A stretch of DNA of 13,898 nucleotides from Alphaproteobacteria bacterium. GTDB lineage: Bacteria > Pseudomonadota > Alphaproteobacteria > JAEULC01. Shown here piece after piece: positions 6,345 to 13,461 of the stretch. Each line of letters starts with the position of its first letter. Position 1 is the first letter of the stretch. The position numbers were made by a program, and so were the translations under genes. The stretch spans positions 1 through 13,898 of the forward strand of contig JADZDN010000046.1 in the NCBI GenBank assembly GCA_020851015.1, written 5' to 3'. The notes beneath the pieces were generated by a model. The model searched no databases and was not told the origin of the DNA. It saw only the letters and a program-made list of their open reading frames with translations.

Positions 6345-7331
6345 ATGACCCTCGCCGAAAGTCCTTCCATGGCCGGCGGCGCCGACCGTCCGCCGGCGCT
6401 GGCGGTGTCGGTTGCCGGCCTGACCAAGGTCTACAAGGGCCGCGGATCCGCCAAGACCGCGCTCGACCATGTCGCTCTCGACATTCCGCGCGGCAGCCTG
6501 TTCGCGCTGCTCGGCCCCAACGGCGCGGGCAAGTCGACCCTGATCAACATCCTGGCGGGGCTGGTGCTGAAGACCGCCGGCACGGCGCGGGTATGGGACA
6601 TCGACATCGACCGCGATGCGCGGGGCGTGCGGGCGGCGATCGGCGTGGTGCCGCAGGAACTCAACATCGACCCGTTCTTCACGCCGCGCGCCCTGCTCGA
6701 GCTGCAGGCCGGCATGTATGGCGTGCCCAAGGCGGAACGCCGGACGATGGAGATCCTGCATGCGGTGGGCCTGGCCGACAAGGCCGACGCCTATCCCCGT
6801 ACCCTGTCGGGCGGCATGCGCCGGCGGCTGCTGGTCGCCAAGGCGATGGTGCACGATCCGCCCGTCCTGGTGCTCGACGAGCCGACCGCCGGCGTCGATG
6901 TCGAGCTGCGCCAGCAGCTCTGGTCCTATGTGCGCGCCCTCAACCGCAACGGCACCACGGTGCTCTTGACCACGCACTATCTCGAGGAGGCCGAGCAGCT
7001 CTGCGACCGCATCGCGATCATCGACCGCGGCAAGGTCGTGTGCTGCGAGGACAAGGACAAGCTCCTGGCCCGCATCGACGCCAAGGAGCTGACCGTGCAT
7101 CTGGGCGCCGATATCGGCGCGGTTCCCGGCGCGCTGATGGCGTTCGGCGCCACGCTCGCCGGCCCGCGCCGGCTCGTGATCCACTATCGCCCCAGCAAGA
7201 GCCCGGTGGGCGCCATCCTGCAGGCCGTGCAGCAGAGCGGGCTTCCGGTCGCCGACATCTCGACCACCGAAAGCGATCTCGAGGACATCTTCCTGCAGGT
7301 CACCCGCGCCGGGCGCGAGTCAAGCCCGTGA
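6345..7331 (+). CDS. ABC transporter ATP-binding protein (ABC-2/CcmA-YadG type)
   Basis: This is a 328-residue nucleotide-binding subunit of an export-type ABC system. All motifs are intact: Walker A GPNGAGKST (57-65), Q-loop VPQ with Q104, signature LSGGM (154-158), Walker B VLVLDEP with the catalytic Glu at 179 (174-180), D-loop and switch His 211 (TTHYLEEAEQ). The wording LSGGMRRRLLVAKAMVHDPPVLVLDEPTAGVD-like is typical of the CcmA/YadG/DrrA group that works with ABC-2 permeases in exporting lipids, polysaccharides or drugs. A C-terminal extension (about 240-328, ending TESDLEDIFLQVT) is also characteristic. No permease gene lies next to it here: upstream is divergent and downstream is the convergent mch. 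Its membrane partner must be encoded elsewhere. ATG 6345 has a poor Shine-Dalgarno; ATG 6369 is an alternative. Confidence 0.93.
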   Translation: MTLAESPSMAGGADRPPALAVSVAGLTKVYKGRGSAKTALDHVALDIPRGSLFALLGPNGAGKSTLINILAGLVLKTAGTARVWDIDIDRDARGVRAAIGVVPQELNIDPFFTPRALLELQAGMYGVPKAERRTMEILHAVGLADKADAYPRTLSGGMRRRLLVAKAMVHDPPVLVLDEPTAGVDVELRQQLWSYVRALNRNGTTVLLTTHYLEEAEQLCDRIAIIDRGKVVCCEDKDKLLARIDAKELTVHLGADIGAVPGALMAFGATLAGPRRLVIHYRPSKSPVGAILQAVQQSGLPVADISTTESDLEDIFLQVTRAGRESSP

Positions 7332-7358
7332 CGCGTGGCGGATGCGAAGCGCGGTCGC

Positions 7359-8414
7359 CTAGCGCGGCATGAGGGCCCAGTAGTCGAACTCGAGCAGCAC
7401 GGCCGGGTCGGGCTTGCCATCCGCGCCCTTGTCGGGGAAGTCGCCGCAGGGCCGGTCCTTGGTCGCCACGGTACGCAGGCGCAGCGCCGCCAAATCGGCG
7501 CGACCCGGCAGCGGCGCCTTGTCCAGCACCTCGCTCCACGCGAACACCGTGTCGCCGGCGAACAGCGGGTTCACGTGCCGCCCGCCATTGATCGCGGCCA
7601 GCCGGAAGGCGTTGGCCAGGCCGTTGAAGCTGAGCGCGCGCGCCAGGCTGATGACGTGCCCGCCATAGACCAGGCGCTTGCCGAACCGCCCCTGCCGGGC
7701 CGCGAAGGCGTTGAAATGCACGCGCGCGGTGTTGTGGTAGAGGCGCGTGGCCATCATGTGCTCCGCCTCCTCGACGGTCACGCCGTCGACATGGTCGATG
7801 CGCTCGCCCGGCTGGTAGTCGTCCCAGCGTTGCGCCGAGCCGGCGAGCGCGTTGTCGTAGAGCCGGCACTCGATCTCCGGCGGGACGATCAGCTTCTCGG
7901 CCGGCACCGCGCCGGCCAGGGCCGGCACGCGCTCCTCCGGCGGCTTTGCCGCCTTGTCGCGCTTGTTGACCATGACCCAGCGCACATAGTCGAGCACGGT
8001 TTCGCGGTGCTGGTTGCGCCCGACCGTGCGGACATAGACGACGCCGGTCTCGCGCGAGGAATTCTCCTTGAGCCCGATCACCGTCGAGCGCGCCGTCAGC
8101 GTGTCGCCCGGATAGACCGGCGCGCCGAAGCGCCCCTCGGCATAGCCGAGATTCGCCACCGCGTTCAGCGACACGTCCGGGACCGACTTGCCGAACACGC
8201 TATGGAATACCAGCAGCTCGTCGATCGGCGCGCGGACGAAGCCGATCGAGCGCGCGAAGGGATCGGAGGCCGGCACGGCAAAGCGCGCGCCGAACAGCGC
8301 GCCATGGAGCGCCGCGTCGCCCGCGGTGAGCGTACGCGGCGTCGCGTGGACGATCTCCTGGTCGAGCCGGAAATCCTCGAAGAAGTTCCCCGCGCTGGTC
8401 TTGGGCGTGGTCAT
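7359..8414 (-). CDS. mch: Mesaconyl-CoA hydratase (MaoC family)
   Basis: The likely reaction is reversible hydration of mesaconyl-C1-CoA to beta-methylmalyl-CoA in the ethylmalonyl-CoA pathway of acetyl-CoA assimilation. The 351-residue double-hotdog protein matches Mch in length (about 340-350). The N-terminal hotdog includes GARFAVPASDPFARSIGF and GRFGAPVYPGDTLTARSTV. The C-terminal hotdog includes YHNTARVHFN (226-235) at the MaoC hydratase-motif position, then GKRLVYGGHVISLARALSFN (245-264) and NPLFAGDTV. The usual Asp of the R-hydratase motif appears as Asn here, with the His retained; I cannot tell whether this is the family norm. The ATG at 8414 is preceded by a purine-rich GGGGCGAGG. 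An in-frame extension to 8516 would translate the REP-like repeat and is rejected. It lies downstream of mcl2 on the same strand, which supports the assignment. Confidence 0.88.
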   Translation of the reverse strand: MTTPKTSAGNFFEDFRLDQEIVHATPRTLTAGDAALHGALFGARFAVPASDPFARSIGFVRAPIDELLVFHSVFGKSVPDVSLNAVANLGYAEGRFGAPVYPGDTLTARSTVIGLKENSSRETGVVYVRTVGRNQHRETVLDYVRWVMVNKRDKAAKPPEERVPALAGAVPAEKLIVPPEIECRLYDNALAGSAQRWDDYQPGERIDHVDGVTVEEAEHMMATRLYHNTARVHFNAFAARQGRFGKRLVYGGHVISLARALSFNGLANAFRLAAINGGRHVNPLFAGDTVFAWSEVLDKAPLPGRADLAALRLRTVATKDRPCGDFPDKGADGKPDPAVLLEFDYWALMPR

Positions 8415-8427
8415 GGATTGCCTCGCC

Positions 8428-8597
8428 CCTCGAGACGGGCGTTGTGCTCGCTCCACATCCTTCGAGACGGGCCTTCGGCCCTCCTCAGGATGACGCGTTC
8501 TTTCATTGAACACCAAACAAACGCGTCATCCTGAGGAGGCCGCGCAGCGGCCGTCTCGAAGGATGTGGAGCGCGGAAGCAGCCGTCTCGAAGGATGG
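8428..8597. repeat. Composite REP-like inverted repeat between mcl2 and mch
   Basis: The left arm 8428-8499 and right arm 8520-8597 are inverted copies that read, with a few variable patches, CGAGACGG, GCTCCACATCCTTCGAGACG, CCTCCTCAGGATGACGCGTT. The middle of each arm differs (GCCTTCGGCC against CCGCGCAGCGG). Each arm is itself a small palindrome, with CATCCT pairing with AGGATG. The loop is about 20 bp. The 16-mer at 8550-8565 recurs directly at 8581-8596. The pattern CATCCTTCGAGACGG with CCTCCTCAGGATGA resembles dispersed REP elements common in alphaproteobacteria. It fills most of the 193-bp gap and would fold strongly in the mcl2-mch transcript. Confidence 0.85.
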
Positions 8598-8607
8598 CGT
8601 GCCACGC

Positions 8608-9492
8608 TCACGCCCCCGCGCGATTCATGTCGCCGATCGCATCGGCCAGCGCCACCAGGCGGCGCGCGCTCTGGACGTGCAGCGCCTCGATCAGCTTGCC
8701 GTCCACCACCACCACGCCCTTGCCCGCCGCCTCGGCCGAGGCATGGGCGGCGATCAGCTTGCGGGCGAAGTCGAGTTCGTCCGGCGCCGGGGCGAAGGCG
8801 GCGTTGGCTGCGGCGATGGTCTTGGGATGGATCAGCGTCTTGCCGTCGAAGCCCAGCTCGCGCCCCTGGCGGCACGAAGCCGCAAAGCCCGCGTCGTCCG
8901 CGAGGTCGAGATAGACCCCGTCCAGCACCGCCAGCCCGTTGGCCCGCGCGGCCAGCAGGCACAGGCCAAGCCCGGTCAACAGCGGCAGCCGGTCGCGCGT
9001 GTGCAGCGCGTGCAGGTCCTTGGCCAGGTCCGAGGTTCCCATCACCAGGCAGGCAAGCCGCGGGGTGGCGCCGGCGATCTCGGCCGCCGCCAGCACGCCG
9101 CGCGGCGTTTCCATCATGCACCAGATCGCCAGTTCCGCCGGCGCGCCGGCCGCCAGCAGCGCGGCCTCGGCCTGGCGCACCGTGTCGGCGCTCTCGACCT
9201 TGGGCAGCAGCACCGCGTGCGCGCGCGAGCGGGCGACCGCCACCAGATCGGCCTGGCCCCAGGCGGTGTTCAGCGCGTTCACCCGCACGACCAGCTCGCG
9301 CCGCCCATAGCCGCCGCCGCGCAGCGCCGCCGCCACCAGCTCGCGCGCCTGGGCCTTGGCATCGGGGGCGACCGCGTCCTCGAGGTCCAGGATCAGCCCG
9401 TCGGCCGCCAGCGCGCGCCCCTTTTCCAACGCCCGCGCGTTCGAGCCGGGCATGTAAAGCATGCTGCGGCGCGGCCGGACGATGATGGACAT
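8608..9492 (-). CDS. mcl2: (3S)-malyl-CoA thioesterase / CitE-like lyase (Mcl2 type)
   Basis: This 294-residue protein is a TIM-barrel member of the HpcH/HpaI-CitE family. It contains RRSMLYMPGSNARALEKGRA, LILDLEDAV (33-41), VRVNALNT (69-76), LLPKVES (95-101), MMETPRG with metal ligand E128, MGTSDLAKDL with metal ligand D155, and GFDGKTLIHP (214-223). The tail VVVDGKLIEALH carries a conserved Asp in the lid. Length and wording, including GLGLCLLAARA and DGKTLIHP, resemble the Rhodobacter Mcl2 thioesterase, which hydrolyses (3S)-malyl-CoA to malate and CoA. They are less like the longer Mcl1 lyase. Adjacent mch fits the ethylmalonyl-CoA pathway. The ATG at 9492 has a strong GGGGAGG 5 nt upstream. 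It is divergent from pdxY. A general CoA-ester lyase activity remains possible. Confidence 0.87.
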   Translation of the reverse strand: MSIIVRPRRSMLYMPGSNARALEKGRALAADGLILDLEDAVAPDAKAQARELVAAALRGGGYGRRELVVRVNALNTAWGQADLVAVARSRAHAVLLPKVESADTVRQAEAALLAAGAPAELAIWCMMETPRGVLAAAEIAGATPRLACLVMGTSDLAKDLHALHTRDRLPLLTGLGLCLLAARANGLAVLDGVYLDLADDAGFAASCRQGRELGFDGKTLIHPKTIAAANAAFAPAPDELDFARKLIAAHASAEAAGKGVVVVDGKLIEALHVQSARRLVALADAIGDMNRAGA

Positions 9493-9566
9493 CAAGACCT
9501 CCCCTTGGCTGCCGGGCCTGACGGTCCTGAACCTGCCATGCGCGGGCGTGCAGGCGCATCGAAAAT

Positions 9567-9585
9567 CCGTTCCGCGCGGGAACGG
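9567..9585. promoter_or_regulatory. Perfect inverted repeat in the mcl2-pdxY divergent gap
   Basis: CCGTTCC (9567-9573) and GGAACGG (9579-9585) form a perfect 7-bp inverted repeat around GCGCG, so nearly all of this 19-bp site is symmetric. It lies 75 bp upstream of mcl2 and 111 bp upstream of pdxY, where a dimeric regulator could act on either gene. A short RNA hairpin is the alternative. I see no convincing -35/-10 pairs in the rest of the 204-bp gap. Confidence 0.45.
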
Positions 9586-9696
9586 CCTTCGCTGCATGAC
9601 TGCCCCGGTGCGGAAAGCATAGCCGTCAGGCGCGGGCCCGTGATAGGCAACCGGACCCTGTGGGACAGACCCGTGGCCCGGCGGGAGCGGCCAGGA

Positions 9697-10554
9697 ATGA
9701 ACATTCTGTCGATCCAGTCCTCGGTTGCCTATGGCCATGTCGGCAACAGCGCCGCCGTGTTCCCGCTGCAGCGCCTGGGCCATACCGTCTGGCCCGTCGA
9801 TACCGTGCAGTTCTCCAACCACACGGGCTACGGCCAGTGGCGCGGGCCGATTTTCTCGGCGCACGACGTGGCTTCGGTCATCGCCGGGATCGCCGAGCGC
9901 GGCGTCTGGTCGCGCTGCGACGGGATCCTGAGCGGCTACATGGGCGACGCGGCGATCGGCACGGTGATCCTGGATGCGGTCGCGGCGATCCGGAAGGCCA
10001 ATCCGCGCGCGCTCTATTGCTGCGACCCGGTGATCGGCGACGTGGGCCGCGGCGTGTTCGTGCGACCGGGCATCCCCAAGTTCATGCGCGACCGCAGCGT
10101 GCCGGCCGCCGATATCATCACCCCCAACCAGTTCGAGCTGGAATACCTGACCGGCCGGGCGGTGGCGACCCTGGACCAGGCGATCGAGGCCACGGCCGCC
10201 GCCCGCGCGCTGGGGCCGCGCGTCGTCATGGTGACGAGCCTGATGCGCCGCGAGGCGCCGGAAGACACGATCGAGATGCTGGCCGATTCCGCCGAAGGGG
10301 CATGGCTGGTCGCGACGCCCAGGCTCAAGCTCGACCCGCTGCCGAACGGGGCGGGCGACGTGGTGGCGGCGCTGTTCCTGGCGACTTATCTGGAGACCAT
10401 GAGCGTGTCGCGCGCGCTGGGCGACACGGCCGCACGCATCTTCGCGGTGTTCGACGCCACAAGGCGCGCGGGCGGACGCGAACTGGCCCTGATCGCCGCC
10501 CAGGACGAGATCGCCAAGCCCAGCCGCCGCTTCGACGTGATGAAGCTGCGCTAG
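9697..10554 (+). CDS. pdxY: Pyridoxal kinase
   Basis: PdxY phosphorylates pyridoxal with ATP to give pyridoxal 5'-phosphate in the vitamin B6 salvage pathway. The 285-residue product is full length (E. coli PdxY about 287) and matches throughout. It has [20 protein letters not shown] (4-23), [10 protein letters not shown] (37-46), CCDPVIGD (108-115), [13 protein letters not shown] (141-153) and the anion-hole/catalytic PNGAGD (216-221), whose Asp is the general base of ribokinase-fold kinases. The end [18 protein letters not shown] is also PdxY-like. The ATG at 9697 is preceded by GGGAG. Longer open frames upstream have no family similarity. It is transcribed away from mcl2 and ends 3 bp from the stop of the convergent TPR gene, leaving no room for a separate terminator. 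Confidence 0.96.
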   Translation: MNILSIQSSVAYGHVGNSAAVFPLQRLGHTVWPVDTVQFSNHTGYGQWRGPIFSAHDVASVIAGIAERGVWSRCDGILSGYMGDAAIGTVILDAVAAIRKANPRALYCCDPVIGDVGRGVFVRPGIPKFMRDRSVPAADIITPNQFELEYLTGRAVATLDQAIEATAAARALGPRVVMVTSLMRREAPEDTIEMLADSAEGAWLVATPRLKLDPLPNGAGDVVAALFLATYLETMSVSRALGDTAARIFAVFDATRRAGGRELALIAAQDEIAKPSRRFDVMKLR

Positions 10555-10557
10555 GCG

Positions 10558-13440
10558 TCACGCGGCGGGGCCGGCCGCGTCGCAGACAAACAGGTCGTAA
10601 GGCCCCGAGCGGTGATGCGCGCCGACCACCCAGCCGGCGATCGCCAGGTGCGATTCCAGCACGCTGCGGGTGAAGGCGTTGAACCAGCCGGCCTCGGCCC
10701 GCGCGTCGTGGTCGGTGCCGTCCGACAGGCGATAGGTCAGCACCAGCCGCGGCGACGCGGTCCGCGCGCGCTGCAGCAGCCCCGGCGCGTCGTGCATGAA
10801 CTCTAGCACATCGAGCATCGCCACCGCCTCGAAGCTCCCGGCGGGAAAATCGCCCTGGTTCAGGTCGACCAGCAGCGTATCCGCGCTGCGCAGCGCCAGG
10901 TCGGTCGGCACGTAGCGCGCGGCCGGCGGCAGGTGGCGCGCCAGGCGCATCAGCCCGGCGCCGAGGTCCAGCACGCGCGGATCGCCGGCGCCCGCAGGCA
11001 CCAGATGCGGACCGGCGAAGCTCGCGCGATGCTCGGCGCCATCCTCCAGGCTGGCCGGATCGGCCCAGCGCGCCGCGTCGGTGCCCCGTGCGCGCACCAG
11101 CACCGCGGTGCGGGCCCGGCGCTGGGCGGGGTCGAGCGTGGCGAAGCGCCTGCCCTCCAGCAGCGGCATGCCGCCGCGCGGCGCGCCGACATAGCCGGCG
11201 CGGCGTTCGAAGCCGCGCGCCAGGCTGAAGACGGTCGCGGGCTCCGGCAACGCCACATAGGGCAGCAGCTTGCCGCCCAGGTCGTCGTCCGGCAGGCGGA
11301 AATGGCCGAAGCCGAGCCGCGCCAGATCGCCGAGCAGGCCCGTCTGGCGCGCCGCATCCATCTGATCCGATGCATCCGCGCGCCACAGCAGGGCGGCGAT
11401 CCGGCCCTTGGCGAGCAGGTCCATCGCGCCGGCGACGATCTCGGCCGCGCGTTCGCCGGCCGACAGGCACAGGAAGATGCGGCCGGTCAGCTCGGCGCGG
11501 TCGCGCAGGACCGCATCCAGCGTGGTGCGCGGCGCCACCGTCGCGTGGGCCGGCGAGGTCCTGGCGCCCAGCCCGGCACGCAGCGTCTCGACCGCGGCCG
11601 CGATTCCCGCGCGCTCTGCCCTGGCGCGCAACTCCGTCTGCCATTCGCCTTGCAGCCCGAAGGCGAGAACCCGCACCTGCCCGGGATGGCGCATTGCCGC
11701 GCCCAGCGCCAAGCCCTCGTCGCCGCTGCCGACCTCCACGACGATGTCGCCCGGCGCCACATGCTCGTGCAGAAAGCTCCGCACGGCCTGGCGCGGCCCG
11801 GCCGGCGCGGCAATTGCCGGACCTGGCGGCGGCTTCGGTTTCGGCGGTGCCGCCGCCGCCGCGGGCTTGGGCGGGGGCTGCGCCGGAGCGGCTGCCGCGG
11901 CTTGCGGCGGCCGCGCGGCGGGTTGCGTGGCAGGCGGCGATGCCTTGAGCATGGGCGATGCCGGCGGGGGCGCGCGCTCGCCCAGCGCGGCGCCGACGCG
12001 CGCGAATACTCCGTCCCAGTCGCCCGGCGCGGCCTGCCGGAAAAGGCGCAGCGTCGGAAACCAGGGCGACCGCTCGCCGTCCGCGCCCCATCGCCAGTCC
12101 GCGCCCATCGGCAGCAACACCATGCCCGGTCTGCCCAGCGCGCCCGCGAGCACGAGCGCCGCGCTGTCGACACCGATCACCAGGTCGAGTTCCAGGATCG
12201 CTTCCGCCGCGTCGGCCAGGTCGGCGAACGCGCCGTCGATGTCGCGCACCAGCGCTCGGGCGCCCTGCTCGTCGCGCTCGGCCGCCGCTGCGCCGGTCTG
12301 CAGCCGATAGAGCGTGATCCCCGGGATGCCCGCGAGGCGCAGGAAGCATGCCAGGGGGCAGGCCCGCGCGATGCGGTCGCGAACGCCGCGATCCGACCAG
12401 ACGATGCCGACCTTGCGTCCGCCTCCCGGCGCCGGGTTGACCCATTGGCGCGCCGCCCGGCCCCGCGGCAGCGCGAGGTAGGGCACCTCCTGGGGCACGG
12501 TGTCGAGCTGGGCGCCGAACAGGCGCGGCAGGCTGTTGAGCGGGATCCGAAGATCGGTCGCGGGCGCCTTGCGCCCCGCCGGAACCACCATCCCCACCCC
12601 GGGCACGGCGCCGACCAGGGTGGCCAGCCCTGCGGGGGCCGATACCGTGACCCGCGCGCCGCGCGCCGCCAGCGCCGGCACGTAGCGCAGGAAGGTCAGC
12701 GTATCGCGCGTGCCGGGCTCGGCCTGCACCAGGATCGACTTGCCGTCGAGCGGCGCGCCGTCCCAGACCGGCGCATCCGACCCGGCGGGTGCGGCATCGG
12801 GCAGCTTCAGGCGCGCCTCGAACCGCTCGAAGCCGCGCGCGTAGTCGCCCGCCGCCAGCAAGGTCGCCGCGTGCTCGACCAGGACTTCCGGGCGCGCATG
12901 GCCGCCGGCGATGCAGCGGTTGAAATAGCCCAGCGCCTCGTCGCGGTGGCCGAGATCGCGCAGCGCCAGCGCCAGGTTGTATTCGGCCGCGTGGTTGGCG
13001 GGGTCTAGCGACAGCGTGCGCTTCTGGCAGTCGATCGCCTCGGCGAAGCGCTCGAGCTGGCGCAGCACGTTGCCGAGGTTGCTGTGGATGCCGGCATTGC
13101 CCGGCTCCAGCGCCAGCGCGCGGCGGTAACAGGCGGCGGCCGCCTCCAGCCGGCCGAGCGCCCGCAGCACCACGCCCTGGTTGACCCAGACGCGCGCGTC
13201 CGTCGGCGCGGCCAGCAGGATCGCGTCGTAGGCCGCGGCGGCTTCCGCGTGCTTGCCGGCGCGGTGCAGCGCGACGGCCTGGTCGAGCGCGGATTTGGGC
13301 GCGCTTGCGGGGGCCCGGATGGCCGGGCCCGGTAGCGGCGGACTGGCCGGCGGCGCGCCTGGCAGCGGAATATCGGCCGAGGAAACGGCAAGGGCCTCGA
13401 GCCCCGATGCCCGACCGCCCGTCTCGTCCCCGGCGGCCAT
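10558..13440 (-). CDS. Mosaic protein: TPR, GT-B-like glycosyltransferase, FkbM-like, methyltransferase
   Basis: I do not recognise a named gene for this 960-residue protein. A Pro/Ala-rich N-terminus (about 1-48) is followed by four to five TPRs (about 50-215). Residues about 225-488 resemble the glycosyltransferase-like module that follows TPRs in many proteobacterial proteins: LVQAEPGTRDTLTFLRYVP, DLRIPLNSLPRLFGA, KVGIVWSD (343-350), DLVIGVDSAALVLAGALG (419-436), DWRWGADGERSPWFP. The His expected before LAGA is Val430 and the RS pair after the WxG-like motif is absent, so activity may be lost. A Pro/Ala/Lys linker (about 489-552) leads to a weak FkbM-like module (about 553-740, DIVVEVGSGDEG). 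A class I methyltransferase follows, with VLDLGAGLMRLA (823-834), PTDL and AMLDVLEFMHD (874-884). Surface-glycan modification is an inference. The ATG at 13440 lies 21 bp after asd, with no Shine-Dalgarno. Confidence 0.82.
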   Translation of the reverse strand: MAAGDETGGRASGLEALAVSSADIPLPGAPPASPPLPGPAIRAPASAPKSALDQAVALHRAGKHAEAAAAYDAILLAAPTDARVWVNQGVVLRALGRLEAAAACYRRALALEPGNAGIHSNLGNVLRQLERFAEAIDCQKRTLSLDPANHAAEYNLALALRDLGHRDEALGYFNRCIAGGHARPEVLVEHAATLLAAGDYARGFERFEARLKLPDAAPAGSDAPVWDGAPLDGKSILVQAEPGTRDTLTFLRYVPALAARGARVTVSAPAGLATLVGAVPGVGMVVPAGRKAPATDLRIPLNSLPRLFGAQLDTVPQEVPYLALPRGRAARQWVNPAPGGGRKVGIVWSDRGVRDRIARACPLACFLRLAGIPGITLYRLQTGAAAAERDEQGARALVRDIDGAFADLADAAEAILELDLVIGVDSAALVLAGALGRPGMVLLPMGADWRWGADGERSPWFPTLRLFRQAAPGDWDGVFARVGAALGERAPPPASPMLKASPPATQPAARPPQAAAAAPAQPPPKPAAAAAPPKPKPPPGPAIAAPAGPRQAVRSFLHEHVAPGDIVVEVGSGDEGLALGAAMRHPGQVRVLAFGLQGEWQTELRARAERAGIAAAVETLRAGLGARTSPAHATVAPRTTLDAVLRDRAELTGRIFLCLSAGERAAEIVAGAMDLLAKGRIAALLWRADASDQMDAARQTGLLGDLARLGFGHFRLPDDDLGGKLLPYVALPEPATVFSLARGFERRAGYVGAPRGGMPLLEGRRFATLDPAQRRARTAVLVRARGTDAARWADPASLEDGAEHRASFAGPHLVPAGAGDPRVLDLGAGLMRLARHLPPAARYVPTDLALRSADTLLVDLNQGDFPAGSFEAVAMLDVLEFMHDAPGLLQRARTASPRLVLTYRLSDGTDHDARAEAGWFNAFTRSVLESHLAIAGWVVGAHHRSGPYDLFVCDAAGPAA

Positions 13441-13461
13441 GCGCGACGATGCCCGGGCGGA

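Noticed and set aside
6219..7184. A long minus-strand extension of the zinc-finger gene.
   Set aside because: It runs antisense through the ABC ATPase and has no family similarity; a divergent promoter candidate lies just upstream of the short gene.
7332..7358. A terminator between the convergent ABC ATPase and mch genes.
   Set aside because: The 27-bp gap shows no convincing stem followed by a T run.
8415..8516. N-terminal extension of mch by 34 codons.
   Set aside because: It would translate the REP-like repeat (PEEGRRPVSKDVERAQ and similar). Mch-type proteins begin shortly before NFFEDF, as from the ATG at 8414.
8428..8597. The paired repeats as a CRISPR array or insertion-sequence ends.
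   Set aside because: The units are inverted rather than direct, no regular spacers exist, and no transposase or cas gene lies in the window.
8506..9696. Upstream extension of the pdxY frame across mcl2.
   Set aside because: The sequence is antisense to mcl2 and low in complexity; PdxY proteins begin at the MNILSIQSS position.
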